DNA of 64,000 bases from Thalassobius sp034670005. GTDB lineage: Bacteria; Pseudomonadota; Alphaproteobacteria; Rhodobacterales; Rhodobacteraceae. The stretch lies in the NCBI RefSeq assembly GCF_034670005.1, contig NZ_JAXMOH010000005.1, positions 62,001-126,000 on the forward strand. Direction: 5' to 3'. Positions 53,142 through 60,964 of this stretch are shown piece after piece (the first letter of the stretch is position 1; each line of letters opens with the position of its first letter). A program made the translations under genes and the position numbers. The notes under the pieces were generated by a model. That model did not search any database, was not told the origin of the DNA, and worked only from the letters and a program-made list of their open reading frames with translations.

Positions 53142-54803
53142 ATGACCAAGGTCATCGACTTCCAGACCGACCCTAGCAAATACCGCCACTGGCGGGTGGA
53201 ATATGATGGGCCCGTCGCCAATCTGTTCATGGATGTTGACGAAGATGGCGGCCTGTTCGACGGCTATAAGCTCAAGCTCAACTCCTACGATCTGAGCGTC
53301 GATATCGAACTGTCCGATATTGTGCAGCGGATGCGGTTCGAACATCCCGAGGTTAAGACCGTGGTGATGCAGTCGGCCAAGGACAAGGTGTTTTGCGCCG
53401 GCGCCAATATCCGCATGCTGGGCGGCGCCGCCCACAGCCACAAGGTCAACTTCTGCAAATTCACCAACGAAACCCGCAACACCTACGAAGCCGCCGAAGC
53501 GGATTCGGGTCAGAAATACATCGCTGCGGTCAAAGGGGCCTGCGCCGGGGGCGGCTATGAACTGGCGCTGGCCTGCAATCACATCATGTTGACCGATGAC
53601 AGTTCCTCCGCTGTGGCGCTGCCCGAAGTGCCGCTCTTGGCGGTTCTGCCCGGCACCGGCGGGTTGACCCGCGTCACCGACAAACGCAAGGTCCGCCGCG
53701 ACCGCGCTGATATCTTCTGTTCGATCGAAGAGGGCGTGCGCGGCAAGCGGGCCAAGGATTGGCGGCTGGTCGACGAAGTGATCCCGAATTCCAAATTCGA
53801 CGAAACAGTGCAGGAACGGGCCCGTGAATTCGCCGCAGCTTCGGCCAAGGCGGATGTCGAAAAGGGCATCGCGCTGACCCCGCTGAACCGCACCATCGGT
53901 GACGACGGGTCGGTCACCTATTCCGCGGTCGAGGTCGCATTGGATCGCAAGGGCCGCAAAGCCACGATCACCATTCATGGCCCCGATGCCGACGCGCCCG
54001 CCGACATGGCAGCCTTCACCGCACAGGGCGATCAGGCCTATATGCTGCGGGTTGCCCGCGAACTGGATGACGCCATCCTGCATCTGCGCCTGAATGAAAT
54101 GGAACTGGGCCTGCTGGTGTTCCGCACCCAGGGCGATCCCGAACGGTTCGCGCAGCACGAAGCACTGCTGATGTCCAACGCCGATCACTGGCTCGCCAAC
54201 GAGGTGCTGAAATACTGGAAACGGATTCTGAAACGGATCGACGTGACCTCGCGCTCGATGGTGGCGCTGGTCGAACACGGCTCCTGCTTCACCGGTATCC
54301 TGGCCGAGATCCTGTTCTCGGTAGATCGCAGCTATATGATGGAAGACGAATTCGAGGGCGATAACCGTCCCCTCGCCACCGTCACCCTGACGGATGCCAA
54401 TTTCGGTCCTTTCCCGATGGGCAACGATCTGACCCGGCTGCAGACACGTTTCCTCGGGGAACCCGAATCCGTAACCCAGGCCGAAGCCGCCAAGGGCAAG
54501 GCGCTGGAAGCGGAAGATGCCGACGAGCTGGGTCTGGTGACGATGATCCTCGACGATATCGACTGGGAAGACGAAATCCGCGTCTTCATGGAAGAACGCG
54601 CCAGCTACTCGCCCGACGCGATGACCGGAATGGAAGCCAACCTGCGCTTTGCCGGGCCGGAAACCATGGAAACCCGCATTTTCGGTCGCCTGACCGCTTG
54701 GCAGAACTGGATTTTCAACCGCCCCAACGCGGTTGGCCCGGACGGTGCGCTGCAACGCTACGGCACTGGCATCCGCGGCGATTACAACATGGAACGTGTG
54801 TAA
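53142..54803 (+). CDS. boxC: Benzoyl-CoA-dihydrodiol lyase
   Basis: 553-residue crotonase-superfamily enzyme. It opens the ring of 2,3-epoxybenzoyl-CoA by hydrolysis, giving 3,4-didehydroadipyl-CoA semialdehyde and formate. The crotonase oxyanion loop FCAGANIRMLGG is near residue 85, and GACAGGGYELALACNHIML near residue 131 is the second half. Length and order match BoxC, with an extended C-terminal crotonase-like half. AAAGGAGA precedes the ATG. It follows three BoxR-like sites and is separated from boxB by a repeat-bearing gap. Confidence 0.95.
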   Translation: MTKVIDFQTDPSKYRHWRVEYDGPVANLFMDVDEDGGLFDGYKLKLNSYDLSVDIELSDIVQRMRFEHPEVKTVVMQSAKDKVFCAGANIRMLGGAAHSHKVNFCKFTNETRNTYEAAEADSGQKYIAAVKGACAGGGYELALACNHIMLTDDSSSAVALPEVPLLAVLPGTGGLTRVTDKRKVRRDRADIFCSIEEGVRGKRAKDWRLVDEVIPNSKFDETVQERAREFAAASAKADVEKGIALTPLNRTIGDDGSVTYSAVEVALDRKGRKATITIHGPDADAPADMAAFTAQGDQAYMLRVARELDDAILHLRLNEMELGLLVFRTQGDPERFAQHEALLMSNADHWLANEVLKYWKRILKRIDVTSRSMVALVEHGSCFTGILAEILFSVDRSYMMEDEFEGDNRPLATVTLTDANFGPFPMGNDLTRLQTRFLGEPESVTQAEAAKGKALEAEDADELGLVTMILDDIDWEDEIRVFMEERASYSPDAMTGMEANLRFAGPETMETRIFGRLTAWQNWIFNRPNAVGPDGALQRYGTGIRGDYNMERV

Positions 54804-54810
54804 CAGAACG

Positions 54811-54866
54811 GTGGGGTGAAACCCCACCCTACCCAAGCCCGCAGGGTGGGTTTTAATCCACCTGCC
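54811..54866. repeat. Two hairpins between boxC and boxB
   Basis: GGTGGGGT / ACCCCACC (54811-54818 with 54822-54829) is followed by GCAGG-GTGG / CCA-CCTGC (54842-54850 with 54859-54866). The stems could set the relative level of boxC and boxB or be copies of a dispersed repeat. No U-run follows. Confidence 0.6.
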
Positions 54867-54880
54867 AGAGGAGGAATGAA

Positions 54881-56332
54881 ATGATCGATCTCATCAATGT
54901 CAGCTACGACACTCAGATCCCGAACAATGTCGGCCTGAGTTCCGACAAGCGCGTTCTCAAGGCGCTGGAAAAATGGCACCCCGGTTATATCAACTGGTGG
55001 AGCGACCTGATCCCCGACAATTTCCAGCAATCGCTTGTCTATCTGCGCACCGCCGTGTCGGTTGATCCCAAAGGCTGGGCCAAGTTCGACTATGTGAAAA
55101 TGCCCGAATACCGCTGGGGCGTCTTGCTGGCCCCGGAAGTCGAAGATCGCCGCATTCCCTGCGGCGAACATGCCGGTGAACCGGTCTGGCAGGAAGTGCC
55201 GGGCGAATACCGCAACCTGATGAAGCGTCTGATCGTGATTCAGGGCGATACCGAACCGGCTTCGGTCGAACAGCAGCGGTTCCTCGCGCTGTCGGCGCCG
55301 TCGCTTTATGACATGCGCAACCTGTTTCAGGTCAATGTCGAAGAGGGCCGCCACCTCTGGGCAATGGTTTATCTGCTGCATAAATATTTCGGCCGCGATG
55401 GCCGCGAAGAAGCCGATGACCTGCTGCGCCGGTCGTCCGGATCGGAAGAAGCCCCGCGCATGCTGGGCGCGTTCAACGAAGAAACACCCGATTGGCTGTC
55501 CTTCTTCATGTTCACCTATTTCACCGACCGTGATGGTAAGATGCAGCTGGAAAGCCTCGCACAATCGGGTTTCGACCCGCTGTCGCGCACCTGCCGCTTC
55601 ATGTTGACCGAAGAAGCGCATCACATGTTCGTCGGGGAAACCGGCGTTGGCCGCACCATTCAGAAAACCTGCGAAGTGATGAAGGAACACGGGATCGAAG
55701 ATCCCTACGACATCGAAAAAATTCGCTCTTACGGTGTCATCGACCTGCCGACGATCCAGAAAAAACTGAACCTGCACTACACCCTGTCGCTCGACCTGTT
55801 CGGTCAGGAAGTTTCGACCAACGCCGCGAACGCGTTCAATGCGGGCATCAAGGGCCGTTATCAGGAACACCGGATCGACGATGACCACATGCTGAAAAAC
55901 GACACCTACACCGTGTGGGATCTCGAAGACGGCAAAGTGGTGCGCAAGGATGTCCCGGCTCTGACCGCGATCAATATGCGTCTGCGCGACGATTACACCC
56001 GGGATGCCTCGGGCGGGGTTGGCCGCTGGAACAAGATCATCGAAAAGTCGGGTATCCAGTTCGAACTGAAACTGCCGCATGAATCCTTCCATCGTCAGAT
56101 CGGCGTCTTCTCGGGGCATAATTTCAACCCCGAAGGCGTGCTGGTTTCCGGCGCGGAATATGATGAAGGCGAAAAGAACTGGCTGCCGACCCATGCCGAT
56201 GGCGATTATATCCAGTCGCTGATGAAGCCGGTGATGGAACCGGGTAAATACGCCAGCTGGATCGCGGCCCCCAAGGTCGGCATTGATAACAAGCCGGGCG
56301 ATTTCGAATATGTTAAGCTGCATCAGGCCTAA
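54881..56332 (+). CDS. boxB: Benzoyl-CoA 2,3-epoxidase, oxygenase component
   Basis: 483-residue diiron oxygenase that adds one oxygen atom to benzoyl-CoA, forming the 2,3-epoxide with electrons from BoxA. The diiron ligands lie in the helical core: VNVEEGRHLWAMVYLLHKYF (about residue 152) and MLTEEAHHMFVGETG (about residue 245), both with Glu and His residues spaced as in BoxB. The length matches known BoxB (about 473). GGAGG stands six bases before the ATG. It is followed by a small cysteine-rich gene and boxA on the same strand. Confidence 0.95.
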   Translation: MIDLINVSYDTQIPNNVGLSSDKRVLKALEKWHPGYINWWSDLIPDNFQQSLVYLRTAVSVDPKGWAKFDYVKMPEYRWGVLLAPEVEDRRIPCGEHAGEPVWQEVPGEYRNLMKRLIVIQGDTEPASVEQQRFLALSAPSLYDMRNLFQVNVEEGRHLWAMVYLLHKYFGRDGREEADDLLRRSSGSEEAPRMLGAFNEETPDWLSFFMFTYFTDRDGKMQLESLAQSGFDPLSRTCRFMLTEEAHHMFVGETGVGRTIQKTCEVMKEHGIEDPYDIEKIRSYGVIDLPTIQKKLNLHYTLSLDLFGQEVSTNAANAFNAGIKGRYQEHRIDDDHMLKNDTYTVWDLEDGKVVRKDVPALTAINMRLRDDYTRDASGGVGRWNKIIEKSGIQFELKLPHESFHRQIGVFSGHNFNPEGVLVSGAEYDEGEKNWLPTHADGDYIQSLMKPVMEPGKYASWIAAPKVGIDNKPGDFEYVKLHQA

Positions 56333-56408
56333 GGCCCGATCATAACATTCTCGGGCAGGGCGGTGCGCCGCCTTGCCCAAACCGAAGACCAACAGCAGGA
56401 GACCCGAC

Positions 56409-56582
56409 ATGGAAGCGCAACGACTCTTCGGCCACGCTCCCCGCACCGCCGCGCTTGGCCAGCAACTGACGCAGTTGGATGGCCCATGTATCGGGTGTTC
56501 GGAATGTCAGGGCCTGTGCCGGGTCCTGATCGACATGATGACGATCCCCGATACCCTGCTGCACCGGGAGACCGCGGCATGA
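56409..56582 (+). CDS. 57-residue four-cysteine mini-ferredoxin candidate
   Basis: A small gene between boxB and boxA, too short for many annotations. AGGAGA stands nine bases before the ATG, and the TGA overlaps the boxA start (ATGA), so it is translated with boxA. Its four cysteines (27, 30, 33, 37) follow C-x2-C-x2-C-x3-C, the spacing of a [4Fe-4S] ferredoxin site and of the first site in BoxA itself. The Pro that usually follows the last Cys is missing (CRV). Only one cluster can form. It may pass electrons to BoxA or aid its cluster assembly; both are inference. Confidence 0.65.
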   Translation: MEAQRLFGHAPRTAALGQQLTQLDGPCIGCSECQGLCRVLIDMMTIPDTLLHRETAA

Positions 56583-57766
56583 ACAAGCCGATCAAACAAC
56601 ATCTGATCGATCCAGAGATTTGCATCCGCTGCTATACCTGCGAAATGACCTGTCCGGTCGAGGCGATCCACCACGACGACAATAACGTCATCGTCGATGC
56701 CGAAGCCTGCAATTTCTGCATGGACTGCATTCCGGTCTGTCCCACCGGGTCGATTGACGAATGGCGGGTGGTGACAACCCCCTATTCGATGGACGATCAA
56801 TATTCCTGGGACGAATTGCCGGAACAAGAAGACCTCGGCGCTGACGAAGCGGCCACCTCGGTCGAAGCGCTGGACGATTCCATGGCGCAACTTCTGGCCG
56901 ACGCGCATAAAGGGGCAGGCGGCAAGGCCAAGGCCCCCGCCACCGCCGCCAAGCCCAGCGTCAACATGTATAATCTCGGTAAACCCGCCACCGCGCGGGT
57001 GCAGGGTAACTACAGCCTGACCGATGACCCCGAACACGATGTCCGCCATATCATCCTTGATCTGGGCGCGACCCCGTTCCCGGTGCTCGAAGGGCAATCC
57101 ATTGGGATCATCCCGCCGGGCACCGACGAAAAAGGCAACCCGCACCTGCCGCGGCTGTATTCGATCTCCAGCCCGCGCGATGGCGAACGGCCGAATTTCA
57201 ACAATCTCTCTCTGACCGTGAAACGGGAACAGAACGGGCTTTGTTCCAATTATGTTTGCGATCTGAAACCCGGCGACGAAGTCCGCATCACCGGACCGTT
57301 CGGCGCGACCTTCCTGATGCCCGACGATTCACAGGCGCGTCTGCTGATGATCTGCACCGGCACCGGGTCGGCCCCAATGCGCGCCTTTACCATGCGCCGT
57401 CAGCGCAGCGCGGGTGGCAAATCGGGTGGAATGACCATGTTCTTCGGTGCCCGAACCCCTGAAACCCTGCCCTATTTCGGCCCGTTGAAAAAAGTACCGC
57501 AGGACCTGCTGGATCAGCATCTGGTCTATAGCCGTGTCGAGGGCCAGCGCCGCGAATACGTGCAGGACCGCATCGTGCAGGAACAGGACAAGGTTGCCGA
57601 TCTGCTGCTGGACCCGAAAACCCATATCTACATCTGCGGTTTGCGCGGCATGGAAGAAGGCGTCGATCTGGCCTTTGCCTCCATCGCCGAAGGACTCGGG
57701 CAGCAATGGACCACGCTGCGGGACGTGATGCGCGAAGAAGGCAGATACCACGTTGAAACCTACTGA
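56579..57766 (+). CDS. boxA: Benzoyl-CoA 2,3-epoxidase, reductase component
   Basis: 395-residue flavoprotein that moves electrons from NADPH to BoxB. The N-terminus has two [4Fe-4S] ferredoxin sites (Cys15, 18, 21, 25 and Cys44, 47, 50, 54). A ferredoxin-NADP reductase part follows, with RLYSISSP (FAD, near residue 196) and CTGTGSAPMRAFTM (NADP, near residue 260). The end EEGRYHVETY is typical. ATG 56579 overlaps the mini-ferredoxin stop; a longer in-frame start upstream lacks support. It overlaps the thioesterase gene by 14 bases. Confidence 0.95.
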   Translation: MNKPIKQHLIDPEICIRCYTCEMTCPVEAIHHDDNNVIVDAEACNFCMDCIPVCPTGSIDEWRVVTTPYSMDDQYSWDELPEQEDLGADEAATSVEALDDSMAQLLADAHKGAGGKAKAPATAAKPSVNMYNLGKPATARVQGNYSLTDDPEHDVRHIILDLGATPFPVLEGQSIGIIPPGTDEKGNPHLPRLYSISSPRDGERPNFNNLSLTVKREQNGLCSNYVCDLKPGDEVRITGPFGATFLMPDDSQARLLMICTGTGSAPMRAFTMRRQRSAGGKSGGMTMFFGARTPETLPYFGPLKKVPQDLLDQHLVYSRVEGQRREYVQDRIVQEQDKVADLLLDPKTHIYICGLRGMEEGVDLAFASIAEGLGQQWTTLRDVMREEGRYHVETY

Positions 57767-58229
57767 GGCAGATCGCCCCGATACGGCCTATGAACATGTC
57801 ATCCGGGTCACCTGGGGCGATTGCGACCCGGCCAAAATCGCCTATACCGCGCGTATCCCGTGGTTCGCGCTGGACGCGATCAATGGCTGGTGGGAACATA
57901 ATCTTGGCGGCGACGGCTGGTTCCAGATGGAACTGGATCGCAACATGGGCACGCCCTTCGTGCATATGTCGCTGGATTTCTTCGCGCCGATCACCCCGCG
58001 CTACCGGCTGGTCTGTCTGGTCTGGCCGACCCGGCTGGGCGACACGTCAGTCGAATTCCGCGTCGACGGGTTTCAGGACGGTACGCTTTGCTTCTCGGGC
58101 CGGTTCGTCAACGTGTTCACCATTGCCGACCAGTTCCGCAAATCACCGCCCCCCGACGCGGTGCGCAAGATCGTGCAGGCCCGGCTTCCCGCCACGATAC
58201 GCCCCACTGAACCCGACGGCGATACTTGA
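57753..58229 (+). CDS. Hotdog-fold acyl-CoA thioesterase
   Basis: 158 residues of the 4-hydroxybenzoyl-CoA thioesterase group. The motif WGDCDPAKIAYTARIPWF (about residues 20-38) has the catalytic Asp, and HMSLDFFAPITPRYRL near residue 70 is the central strand pair. It probably hydrolyses benzoyl-CoA or a dead-end CoA ester to free CoA. TTG 57753 is the only start giving the full fold, with AAGG 11 bases upstream, and it overlaps boxA, so translational coupling is likely. Confidence 0.82.
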   Translation: MKPTEADRPDTAYEHVIRVTWGDCDPAKIAYTARIPWFALDAINGWWEHNLGGDGWFQMELDRNMGTPFVHMSLDFFAPITPRYRLVCLVWPTRLGDTSVEFRVDGFQDGTLCFSGRFVNVFTIADQFRKSPPPDAVRKIVQARLPATIRPTEPDGDT

Positions 58230-58238
58230 CTTCGGTGA

Positions 58239-58281
58239 TTGATTCACACCGGTATTCACGTATGATTTGCATTATATTACA
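58239..58281 (+). promoter_or_regulatory. boxR promoter with BoxR-type site 7
   Basis: TTGATT (58239-58244), 16 bases, TATGAT (58261-58266), directly followed by TGCA-TTATAT-TACA (58268-58281), 12 bases before the boxR start. This fits autorepression. Confidence 0.6.
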
Positions 58282-58293
58282 TACGGGGGCAGC

Positions 58294-59211
58294 ATGGCGG
58301 AAATCACCACATTCAGCGGCAAAGTGACCGATATCGACGGTACACGAACCGCTGAAGACGCCGTTTCCGATCTGCTGTCGCAGGTCGGGCTGCGGGTGCG
58401 CCGGGTGCGCGAACGCAAAGGTATCCCGCGCCGGGTGCTGTCCGAATTGTCCGGCGTCTCTCCGCGCTATCTGGCACAATTGGAAAGCGGCGAAGGCAAT
58501 ATTTCCATCGGCTTGCTGAAACGGGTGGCCGATGCGCTGGATCACCGGATCGAATGGCTGGTCGGGGACGAAGACCCGTGGAATTCCGATGTGCAGCGGA
58601 TGGCCGAACTCTATCGCTCCGCCGACCGCGAAACCCGCAAGGCGGTGACCCGGTTGCTGACCTATGAAACCGAAGGCAGCCTGCGCGCCTCGCGAATCTG
58701 CCTGATCGGTCTGCGCGGCGCCGGGAAATCCACCCTCGGCCGCCGGGTCGGTGACGAACTGGGCATTCCCTTTCTCGAACTGAACCGCGAAATCGAAGAC
58801 CACGCCGGGATGCCGGTGTCGGAAATCATGGCGCTTTACGGGCAAGAGGGTTATCGCAAACTGGAATCCGACGCGATGGACCGGGTCGTGGCCACCCATG
58901 ACAAGGTCATCCTGGCCGTCGCGGGCGGTATCGTGGCCGAACCCACCACCTATTCCAAGCTGTTGTCGCGGTTTCACACGATCTGGCTCAAGGCGAGCGC
59001 CCAAGACCATATGGACCGGGTCCGTGCGCAGGGCGATGAACGCCCGATGGCGGGCAATCCCGAAGCGATGGCGCAGCTCAAGGCGATCCTGCACAGCCGC
59101 GAGGTTCTGTATGAACGGGCCGAGGCGATGCTGGACACCTCCAATATCAGCGAAGACATCGCGCTGGGGCGTCTTCTGACGCTGATTTCCGAAAACGGTT
59201 TCATCGATTGA
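58294..59211 (+). CDS. boxR: Transcriptional repressor of the box pathway, XRE-HTH plus shikimate kinase-like domain
   Basis: 305 residues. Residues 30-95 are an XRE-type helix-turn-helix (SELSGVSPRYLAQLESGEGN), and residues 130-300 a shikimate-kinase-like fold with P-loop GLRGAGKST (139-147). This two-domain form is that of BzdR/BoxR, which represses box genes and senses benzoyl-CoA by the kinase-like domain. ATG 58294 follows GGGGG. It lies downstream of the thioesterase gene with its own promoter and a BoxR-like site. Confidence 0.93.
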   Translation: MAEITTFSGKVTDIDGTRTAEDAVSDLLSQVGLRVRRVRERKGIPRRVLSELSGVSPRYLAQLESGEGNISIGLLKRVADALDHRIEWLVGDEDPWNSDVQRMAELYRSADRETRKAVTRLLTYETEGSLRASRICLIGLRGAGKSTLGRRVGDELGIPFLELNREIEDHAGMPVSEIMALYGQEGYRKLESDAMDRVVATHDKVILAVAGGIVAEPTTYSKLLSRFHTIWLKASAQDHMDRVRAQGDERPMAGNPEAMAQLKAILHSREVLYERAEAMLDTSNISEDIALGRLLTLISENGFID

Positions 59212-59241
59212 CGGCCCCGGTGGGCCTGATTTCCCGCCACG

Positions 59242-59255
59242 TGCACTATAACGCA
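59242..59255. promoter_or_regulatory. BoxR-type site 8
   Basis: TGCA-CTATAA-CGCA, 14 bases upstream of the 3-hydroxyacyl-CoA dehydrogenase-like gene. Confidence 0.55.
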
Positions 59256-59269
59256 AACGACCGGAACAT

Positions 59270-59989
59270 ATGATGGCTGCGACACGCCCCCCGGCAACCC
59301 CTGACGATCCTGACCCGGCAACCGTCGCGGCGATCACCAACCGTCTTCTGGCCCGCTATCACGAAGCCGCCGACACCGTCTTCATGGACGGGTCCACCCC
59401 GTGGGAAGTGGACGAGGCGATGGTTGAATTCGGGTTTACAATGGGCCCTTACGAAGCGCAGGACCTGACCGGCCTCGACATCGCCGATGCCAACCGCCGC
59501 CGTCAGCACGCCAGCCGCGACCCCAATCGCCGCCATATTCCCATCGTGGGCCGGATGCTCGAACTGGGCAAACTGGGCCGCAAGGCCGGGGCAGGCTGGT
59601 ATCGCTATCCCGGTGGCGGCGGCAAGGTCGACGATCCCATCGTGGCCGACCTCGCGCTGGAGGAATCGCATTTCGAACGCCGCACCCGCACCGATTACAG
59701 CGCCGATCAGATCCGCGACCGGCTGTTGCTGGCCCTGATCAACGAAGCCTGTGACATCCTGCATGATGGCACCGCCACGGCCCGCGACATCGACCTTGTA
59801 TCGGTCCAACAGCTTGGCTTTCCCGCCGCGCGCGGCGGGCTGCTGCGCTACGCCGACGGGCTTGGCGCGGCGCATATCGTCGCGCGGTTGCAGGCGCTGA
59901 CGGCCGAAGACCCGGTAGCGTGGAAAATCAGCCCGCTGCTGCAGGTCGCCGCCCAGAGCGGCAAGAACCTGACCGACCACGGCACATAG
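59270..59989 (+). CDS. Stand-alone 3-hydroxyacyl-CoA dehydrogenase C-terminal domain protein
   Basis: 239 residues that match the two C-terminal 3HCDH domains of FadB/PaaH-type enzymes (ITNRLLARYHEAADTVF, FGFTMGPYEAQDLTGLDIA, GRKAGAGWYRYP and LLALINEACDILHDG). The NAD-binding Rossmann domain and its GxGxxG motif are missing, so it cannot oxidise substrate alone. It may be a domain fragment that pairs with another protein, or a remnant. It sits behind BoxR-like site 8. ATG 59270 or 59273 is possible; no strong ribosome site is seen. Confidence 0.72.
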   Translation: MMAATRPPATPDDPDPATVAAITNRLLARYHEAADTVFMDGSTPWEVDEAMVEFGFTMGPYEAQDLTGLDIADANRRRQHASRDPNRRHIPIVGRMLELGKLGRKAGAGWYRYPGGGGKVDDPIVADLALEESHFERRTRTDYSADQIRDRLLLALINEACDILHDGTATARDIDLVSVQQLGFPAARGGLLRYADGLGAAHIVARLQALTAEDPVAWKISPLLQVAAQSGKNLTDHGT

Positions 59990-60062
59990 CCCGTCCGGGC
60001 CGGGGGCTGCGGACCGAAGGGGACATTCGCCCGTGGCACCGTTTCTCTCCACTCAATCCAAA

Positions 60063-60149
60063 GCCTGATGCGAAGCATCAGGCGACGCGCCCGACCAAGG
60101 CGATTGCCTGCAATCGCCGCGACCGGCAGTGCATTGCCCCGCAATGCAC
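60063..60149. repeat. Three successive perfect hairpins
   Basis: GCCTGATGC/GCATCAGGC (60063-60071 with 60075-60083), GGCGATTGC/GCAATCGCC (60099-60107 with 60110-60118), and GTGCATTGC/GCAATGCAC (60129-60137 with 60141-60149), each a perfect 9-bp stem. They lie in the 278-base gap after the last box-region gene. Confidence 0.65.
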
Positions 60150-60267
60150 GAAAGGCCCGCCCCGTTTTTCCGGAGGCAGATCTTCGGTTTGACGGCGGGC
60201 GCGTAGCCTGTGGTTGGTTGGGGATTTATGGGAAGGGGTAGGGTGGAGTTTTACGCAACACAAAAGG

Positions 60268-60933
60268 TTAAAAAAGTCTTGGCTCGTCGACACTGTTTTG
60301 TTTTTGAAATTTTACTAGATGGGCTTCTATTTCTGAGGTGTCAGCGTACTGAAAGTCCCTAGTCACATATCGAGGCGCGCGTTTTCCGAGCGCGTCTTTA
60401 GGAAACTCAAAATAGTGAAGTTCAAACGTCTCACTATATCCGCTCAAGGGAAGAGATAACAACTGGACTATAAAATCGCGTTGGACATCATAAAGTGCGA
60501 TGTTTGAATGCGGGCAGAATATCACGCAGGCTATTCTGTTTCCCTGTCTTAGGGCCAGGTCGAAGGGTGGAAAAAACTCAATCCCATCACCTATTGTTTT
60601 TGTCTCGGCTCTTAGATCGATAAGCTCCCACTCATTCGGTGGAAGATTTCCAAAAATCTTAGCGGCAATTACAGACTTCGCAGTCTTTTCTTCTTCATAC
60701 TTGGAGCTTGAAATCGTTTCTTTGACTTCTTTTTCAGACCCGATTTTGTAGGCCTGACCGAGTAGGTTCTGAAAGCCCTTATAAGACCAATCTACACGTG
60801 GGCCTTTTCTTCTGTATTGAGAAACAACCGCTGCGATCTTTTTGTCTGTTTCTGGACTATTCACTTCACGATCACGAAAGGCCGGGAGGCAACTTGCGGC
60901 ACGAAAAAGAACGTTTTTTGAGATAGCAGTCAT
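60268..60933 (-). CDS. GC-poor orphan gene of unknown function
   Basis: 221 residues. The sequence is visibly richer in A and T than its neighbours, with many Lys, Phe and Ile codons ending in A or T, which suggests recent acquisition. No signal peptide or membrane segment is seen. Residues 45-70 (RRKGPRVDWSYKGFQNLLGQAYKIG) and a central KIFGNLPPNEWELIDLRAETK are the most regular parts; I recognise no family. ATG 60933 follows GGGGG by four bases. It ends near the hairpin array and begins 31 bases downstream of the parE stop. Confidence 0.7.
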   Translation of the reverse strand: MTAISKNVLFRAASCLPAFRDREVNSPETDKKIAAVVSQYRRKGPRVDWSYKGFQNLLGQAYKIGSEKEVKETISSSKYEEEKTAKSVIAAKIFGNLPPNEWELIDLRAETKTIGDGIEFFPPFDLALRQGNRIACVIFCPHSNIALYDVQRDFIVQLLSLPLSGYSETFELHYFEFPKDALGKRAPRYVTRDFQYADTSEIEAHLVKFQKQNSVDEPRLF

Positions 60934-60964
60934 TGTACCCCCTATGTGGTTTGGCAGTTTACCT

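Noticed and set aside
53118..54836. Long open frame (572 codons) on the minus strand across boxC
   Set aside because: It is the antisense shadow of boxC, caused by GC-rich codons; it has no domain match and boxC is certain.
54782..56446. Long open frame (554 codons) on the minus strand across boxB
   Set aside because: Antisense shadow of boxB with no recognisable domain and no ribosome site.
60063..60149. Three regularly spaced hairpins considered as a CRISPR-like array
   Set aside because: The repeats are palindromes of different sequence, not direct repeats with unique spacers, and no cas gene is near.
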